Assembly (NCBI GenBank): GCA_003956705.1
Contig: QZCP01000568.1
Location: forward strand, 1-64,000
Length of the DNA stretch: 64,000 nucleotides
Reading direction: 5' to 3'
From: Brevipalpus yothersi
Lineage: Eukaryota > Arthropoda > Arachnida > Trombidiformes > Tenuipalpidae
Below are positions 59,468 through 64,000 of this stretch, in pieces. The position numbers and the translations under genes are program-made. The notes under the pieces were generated by a model. That model worked only from the letters and a program-made list of their open reading frames with translations, ran no database searches and was not told where the DNA came from. The number at the start of each line of letters is the position of its first letter. The first letter of the stretch is position 1.

Positions 59468-61929
59468 ATCTTGAGAAAAACTTGTGAGAGAATGTGTATT
59501 AAACGCTTTTCTCTATTCAAGCCTCAATCTGCTCAAAAAAACTAGAATTCTGTGGCAAAACTCTCGAATGACTGGGAAAAGAACGGAAGAAAAAATTGTC
59601 GAACTTGTATGATTACACTTTTTGTTCAACATGAATAGTTACCAAATAGACGTGATGGGCACAGTTGGGACAACAAAATAGACTGAAAAGGTACCACTAT
59701 AATACACCACTCTTGCGCTCATATATTGATTTGAGTGAATAGATTTTTCACATACACAAGTGATTCCCGCCCATTCTGGATGCTCCAAAGCGGATATGAG
59801 GATGGAAAGGCGGTTCTGTGGGCTATACAAAAGGCGGAGTATCATCTGGTCATTGATCAGATGATAAATATTTGCAATATTTGTCTTCTTATAAAACTGT
59901 TGGAAAGGATGGAGAGAACAGTTTTGTTTTCGATGATTTCATGAGAGAATACTTCTTGAAAATAAAATTAGCAGTACAGGTAATGATGAAAGATATACTG
60001 GAATTTTGGACACGAATTTTGACGAATTTCTTGAAAATATGAGAAGAAATTCCTCTCGAGGGTTACATTTTATTATCCATTTCTATCATTCAAGTAGCAC
60101 TAATTGTATTGGAAATCAAAAGGAATATAATCTTTTGGAATCAATTTGTTCTTTAATTTGAATAGATTCGATACTTTTATGGGAGCAAAAATGCTGAACA
60201 AAATTGGGGAAATGAGTTTCGAGTATCATGAAATATCTTACATAAGACTTCCGACTTTTATTCCTATCGATAGGTGTACACCCATACATGTATTTCCAAA
60301 TATTGTGTAAACATCGATCGATTATTATTCTGCATCTGTGTTCCAAGAATTCTATTTTCGTGATGTGCATAGAAGTCGAAGTCAAGCCTAAGAGTCTCCC
60401 ATCAGACTATTGGAATAAATTCCTGTATCACTCACATTCAACCCTATAAAACCTCGACATAATGAAATGGCATACAAAATGAGGAGAAAGATTTGAAAAC
60501 GAAATTGAACAAATTTACCGTTGAAAGAATTCAATTGCAATACATTCCACTAAAATGTTCTCAATTTATCGCCAAAATGACTTTCCGGAGAATATGGAAG
60601 AGAGAGAGAGGAAATAAGAACACAAGAGAAGATGGAAATCGATATGAAAAGGATCCATGTTAATCCAGTGTGTTGAGGCCAACCACAAAGCGGATAATAG
60701 ACGTGATCACCTGACCAGGTTGTCCTATCTTCATAATAAGATCATTCGACCGTACACTAATACGGGATGACAGATCGCTTTCGAAATTCAGTTTCAAAGA
60801 ATACATATTTTTCATCAGATTTTAAAAAGGCTCCTACAAAGCTCTGTTGGTGTACAGTCCATTGAAAGATTTTGACAACGCTCATAGTTGACCCATGAGG
60901 TCGAGGTTCACGGTGCAAGAAATTACTTCTGCACACGGATAATCGACCCATGGACGAGTGACCCACTGTCAGAGGCAGCCATTGCAATTCCATACATACT
61001 GAAACCGAACAGAAGAGGATATGGCTCAACGTGCTGGGCTTTAGTGACTTTCCAGCCAAAAATTTTCTTCTCCTATCTATCTCTTCATGGACTGTTGTTT
61101 AGTCGATCAGTTTTCGATGATCACATTATTCCATTCTCGATTACAGTGAAGTTTAGTCTTCAGATTTGGTTCTACAGCTTTATTTGAATTATACCTTTTT
61201 ACCTTACAAGCTGGCCATTAGTATTTGATGTCTCTCTCTCTCTCTGTAGGAAAAACTATTGAAATGATAGTCTTCTCGAAGCTTATTTGGAAATTCTTAA
61301 AATTTCGCTGATTATCGATACATTTAAAAGAAAAGCGAAGACTGTTCCACCTCAAATCGTAGAAGACAATCTTTCAAAAGAAATTTTCCTATATCAATGT
61401 GATCTTTATCGAGTTGTATTCAAAAATTTCATCTTCTCATCTTTCAACAGGAAAAGATGAATGTATTCCTCAATAACACAAGTATGAAAAAAACCAATTA
61501 ATTACAAAATGAAATCAATAATTTTCTGCTTCTTCATTTTTCATCAAAAAAATTCCTCAGTCATAATCAAATACAAATCTGAAAATAATTTCATTATTTT
61601 GAATTTAAAATTGTAAATTTTCCACAATTTTATGAAAAAATTTGATCCAAGAAGAAACAATATCAACGGAAAAATATTTGAACTAAAGTTAGTCACGTTT
61701 GTTATCCCTTTGATTAATCTATTTCAAAATTGGCTTAAAATTGACCAAGTGAATCATATCAGTAATTTCAGAGCAATTTTTCTTTAATCACAATAGTACC
61801 AAAAAAAGCTTCTCTCGATTGCAAAAAATTTGTTGCAAATGTTTTAGCGATTTAATGACCAACTGTTGAGTCAATTGTGTGTTGCATCAATCGTTTCGCT
61901 TGTTTAGCTGTTAAGCTGATTCACATCAA

Positions 61930-61962
<33 letters not shown>

Positions 61963-62432
61963 ACCCACTCTCTGACTGTGGTAACCTATGGTAACTTATT
62001 GACGAGAGAAAGAGAAGAAGAAAGAGAAAGAGAATGATTCAAACTGTGTCTACTCATCATCATCATCATTCGTACGTAAAATAAGGTGTGTGTGTGTTTA
62101 TGGTTGAGGCTGACTGATAAACTTGGGATTCATCTTTCATTTGGGATTCGCTTTGAAGCATCACTTGGTTTTGAATTTGAATTTTTTCTCCTTCTTCATC
62201 TCCTTCTTCTTCTTTTTGGTATCAACCAAGACCTATCCCACGGTGAGAAGATTTAACTTTACTTGGTAAACTACCCACACTCATTTCAATTTATTCCACG
62301 TTTATTATACGGACACACACACATTACATTCATCTACCTGCTCGGGTGCCAAAATCTCTTTGTCTTCGCAATTTGGTTCGACTGACTGCCAATTGTCCTT
62401 GTTCGACACACACATACATACACGTCGACATT
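59468..62432. other. Intergenic region with a coding-like island
   Basis: Upstream of the RFX gene and of PDCD6. Most is AT-rich without features. 60660-61090 has higher GC and long coding-like frames on the minus strand (see findings). (CT)n at 61931-61957. The final 300 bp, with TG/CA and CT stretches, should be the PDCD6 promoter and 5' UTR. Confidence 0.4.
60660..61090 (-). pseudogene. Possible decayed or mis-modelled coding fragment, unknown
   Basis: On the minus strand three consecutive stretches read like protein but in different frames: about 61075-60930 (segments such as AQHVEPYPLLFGFSMYGIA and SGSLVHGSIIRVQK), about 60905-60765 (HREPRPHGS, FQWTVHQQSFVGAFLKSDEK, YVFFETEFRKRSVIPY) and about 60745-60660 (RTTWSGDHVYYPLCGWPQH). 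The FVGAF...DEKYVFFETE part faintly recalls the sema domain, but I would not assign it. No clean splice sites join the pieces, so a frameshifted remnant is as likely as real exons. Confidence 0.25.
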
Positions 62433-63014
62433 ATGTCCTATCCAAAACAACAAACATCAACATCGTCACATACACCACATCAACAACCCATCCAGATGCC
62501 AAACAGCCAATGGCTTTATGATGTCTTCCGTCGAGTTGATCGAGATGGCTCAGGGGAAATCAATGCTGACGAACTTCAATCCGCTCTGTCCAATGGTACA
62601 TGGAAACCGTTTAATCCTGAAACTGTTCGTATGATGATTGGTATGTTCGATCGTGATCACAGTGGGACCATAAATTATCAGGAATTCGCCCAATTGTGGA
62701 AATATGTGACCGATTGGCTCAATTGTTTCCGAAGCTTCGATCGAGATGGCTCAGGCAATATTGATAAACATGAGCTTAAGCAGGCTCTCACCACATTTGG
62801 CTATCGTTTGAGTGATAATTTTTACAATGTTGCCATTCGTAAATTTGATCGTAAGGGTGCTGGATCAATTTATTTCGATGATTTCATACAATTATGCGTG
62901 TTACTTCAATCCCTTACTGCATCATTTCGTTACTACGACACCGATCAAGATGGAGTCATCACTATCAGATATGAGGATTTTCTCGAAATGGTGTTCAACG
63001 TCTGCATAGTGTAA
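62433..63014 (+). CDS. PDCD6: Programmed cell death protein 6 (ALG-2), penta-EF-hand protein
   Basis: 193 aa, one exon. Calcium sensor that recruits ALIX, ESCRT-I and Sec31A in membrane repair and ER-to-Golgi traffic. Five EF-hands are visible: DRDGSGEINADE (about residue 35), DRDHSGTINYQE (72), DRDGSGNIDKHE (102), a degenerate DRKGAGSIYFDD (138) and DTDQDGVITIRYED (168). ALSNGTWKPFNP and HELKQALTTFGYRLSD are hallmarks of the family. The N terminus is a short polar Gln/Pro/Ser/Thr tail instead of the usual Gly/Pro/Ala stretch. The ATG at 62433 was chosen; the frame extends upstream to 62346 only through a non-ATG codon and reads like 5' UTR. Confidence 0.92.
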   Translation: MSYPKQQTSTSSHTPHQQPIQMPNSQWLYDVFRRVDRDGSGEINADELQSALSNGTWKPFNPETVRMMIGMFDRDHSGTINYQEFAQLWKYVTDWLNCFRSFDRDGSGNIDKHELKQALTTFGYRLSDNFYNVAIRKFDRKGAGSIYFDDFIQLCVLLQSLTASFRYYDTDQDGVITIRYEDFLEMVFNVCIV

Positions 63015-63556
63015 TGCTCTCATTGTTATCATGAGATTCTAAACACATGATACCAGCTGAAATTCAAAAGCAAAAACCTCCCCTCAATTCTATGGAAAAG
63101 TGACAAATTTATCTCTTCTTCTCTCTATCTCTCTCTCTTTGTCTTTCTCTTGTATATTTATGTATGGTTTAAGGTGGCCAAATCAATTATCCAGTTAAAA
63201 GAGGTGAAGAGAAAAAGAGCATCTTTTTTATAACTCTTGATACACTTTACGATTTTGACACTTACATTGATTAACTTGAGTATCGAACAAGTCATACTGT
63301 AACATGTATACGGGAATGTTCTCTTTCTAATTACCATTACTTTACATCCAATTTGATTGTAACATGAATCTTTTTGTCACCTTGAGATGAGTTCATGAAT
63401 TCTAGCTAAAAAAAATTTCGTTATGATGAACAACTTTCTCGTATTTTGTTCCTGAGATTGGTTCACTTGGTCTCAAGAGGACTCTGACAGGCCAAAGGGA
63501 TCGCGAACATAGTACTAGAGACATTAGATTTGGGATGAGTTTTGATAAAATATGAT
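63015..63556. other. 3' region between PDCD6 and the right-edge gene
   Basis: Convergent 3' ends of PDCD6 (plus) and the partial gene at the right edge (minus). A short CT-rich stretch lies at 63118-63150. Nothing else recognised. Confidence 0.4.
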
Positions 63557-64000
63557 TTATTGAACATTAATGCTTGCCTCTTTAGGCTGCTCTTCGATTT
63601 TTTTATACAAATCGGGATTAATTTTATTGTGGGCCCCAAAAAGATTGAGAGCAATAACTTTCTTGAGAATCAATTCTTTGTCATCATTAATACTGAATGC
63701 GCCGTCCAGCCATACTTGATTTTTTACATTAGAGTCGAACCTTGTGGTGTTTAATTGGAAACTAGCAAAACTCATTTTCATTTTAGATGAATTTACGTCG
63801 ACACAATTGATTAGAATAGGATTTGTGAGATCAACATAGTTGAGGGGATCTTTCCAATCATCCCAATTGCCATACCATCGTCGGAACTGAGCAGCTGAGT
63901 AGCCATAACAGAACATAACATTTCTGGAAGTATGGAGAGGGGGAAAACGATTAGAAACAATAGTGATGAAGAGAATCAGAAAAACTTACCTTCCTTTAGC
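63557..64000 (-). CDS. Unrecognised protein, C-terminal part, cut by window edge
   Basis: The last two exons of a gene that enters from beyond the right edge: 64000-63990 (partial) and 63923-63557, joined by a 66 bp intron (gtaagt...cttccag), phase 2. The last exon encodes about 121 residues, including Trp/Tyr-rich YGYSAAQFRRWYGNWDDW and DPLNYVDLTNPILINCVDV, then NQVWLDGAFSINDDKELILK and ALNLFG, ending in a basic, Glu-rich tail. The clean splice pair and unbroken frame support a real gene. I see no motif that names a family; the Trp/Tyr pattern and Cys could fit a secreted or membrane protein. Downstream neighbour PDCD6 is convergent. Confidence 0.55.

Noticed and set aside
1..64000. tRNA, rRNA or CRISPR-like features
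   Set aside because: No cloverleaf with a GGTTCGA-type T loop, no rRNA core sequence and no regularly spaced direct repeats were seen; the only periodic arrays are dinucleotide repeats.

Overview
This looks like a eukaryotic nuclear contig from an arthropod, most probably a mite or other chelicerate. That placement is inferred from compact genes, mostly short GT-AG introns (about 55-110 bp), AT-rich DNA, arthropod-type chitin-binding and CUB/LDLa/trypsin proteins, and paired ELOVL genes. No rRNA or tRNA gene, CRISPR array or prokaryotic feature was recognised. One assembly gap (47 N) lies inside a (GA)n tract at 33999-34045.

Layout. 1-10.3 kb: four tandem same-strand copies of a gene family I cannot name. 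Each has a 22-23 residue hydrophobic first exon and a strongly conserved basic, probably helical body. 10.3-15.9 kb: two adjacent intronless neurochondrin-like genes that cover only the middle of neurochondrin, then CSN8 converging on them. 16.7-20.1 kb: a CUB-LDLa-trypsin protease and an F-box/leucine-rich gene in six exons. 21.9-25 kb: a small secreted chitin-binding (peritrophin-A) gene. 26-27.5 kb: an activin type II receptor (Punt-like). 27.5-39.4 kb: mostly gene-poor and full of (GA)n, holding an intact Tc1/mariner element (31.26-32.92 kb) and a MORN4-like gene. 39.5-42.2 kb: a large PTB-domain protein. 43.8-47.8 kb: two tandem ELOVL elongases. 48.4-51.6 kb: the WASH-complex subunit FAM21. 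52-59.5 kb: a 13-exon RFX4/6-type transcription factor with one apparent frameshift. 62.4-63.0 kb: PDCD6/ALG-2. Right edge: the 3' part of an unrecognised gene.

The genes do not form a single pathway. They are ordinary housekeeping and developmental loci plus locally duplicated families (unknown family x4, neurochondrin x2, ELOVL x2). The best candidate for something undescribed is the four-gene array at 1.2-10.3 kb. Other points of interest are the truncated neurochondrin pair, the young-looking Tc1 element with an intron in its transposase, the internal duplication in FAM21, and the dense pure (GA)n tracts.

All splice sites were read by eye from GT/AG, phase and homology. No search or transcript data were available.
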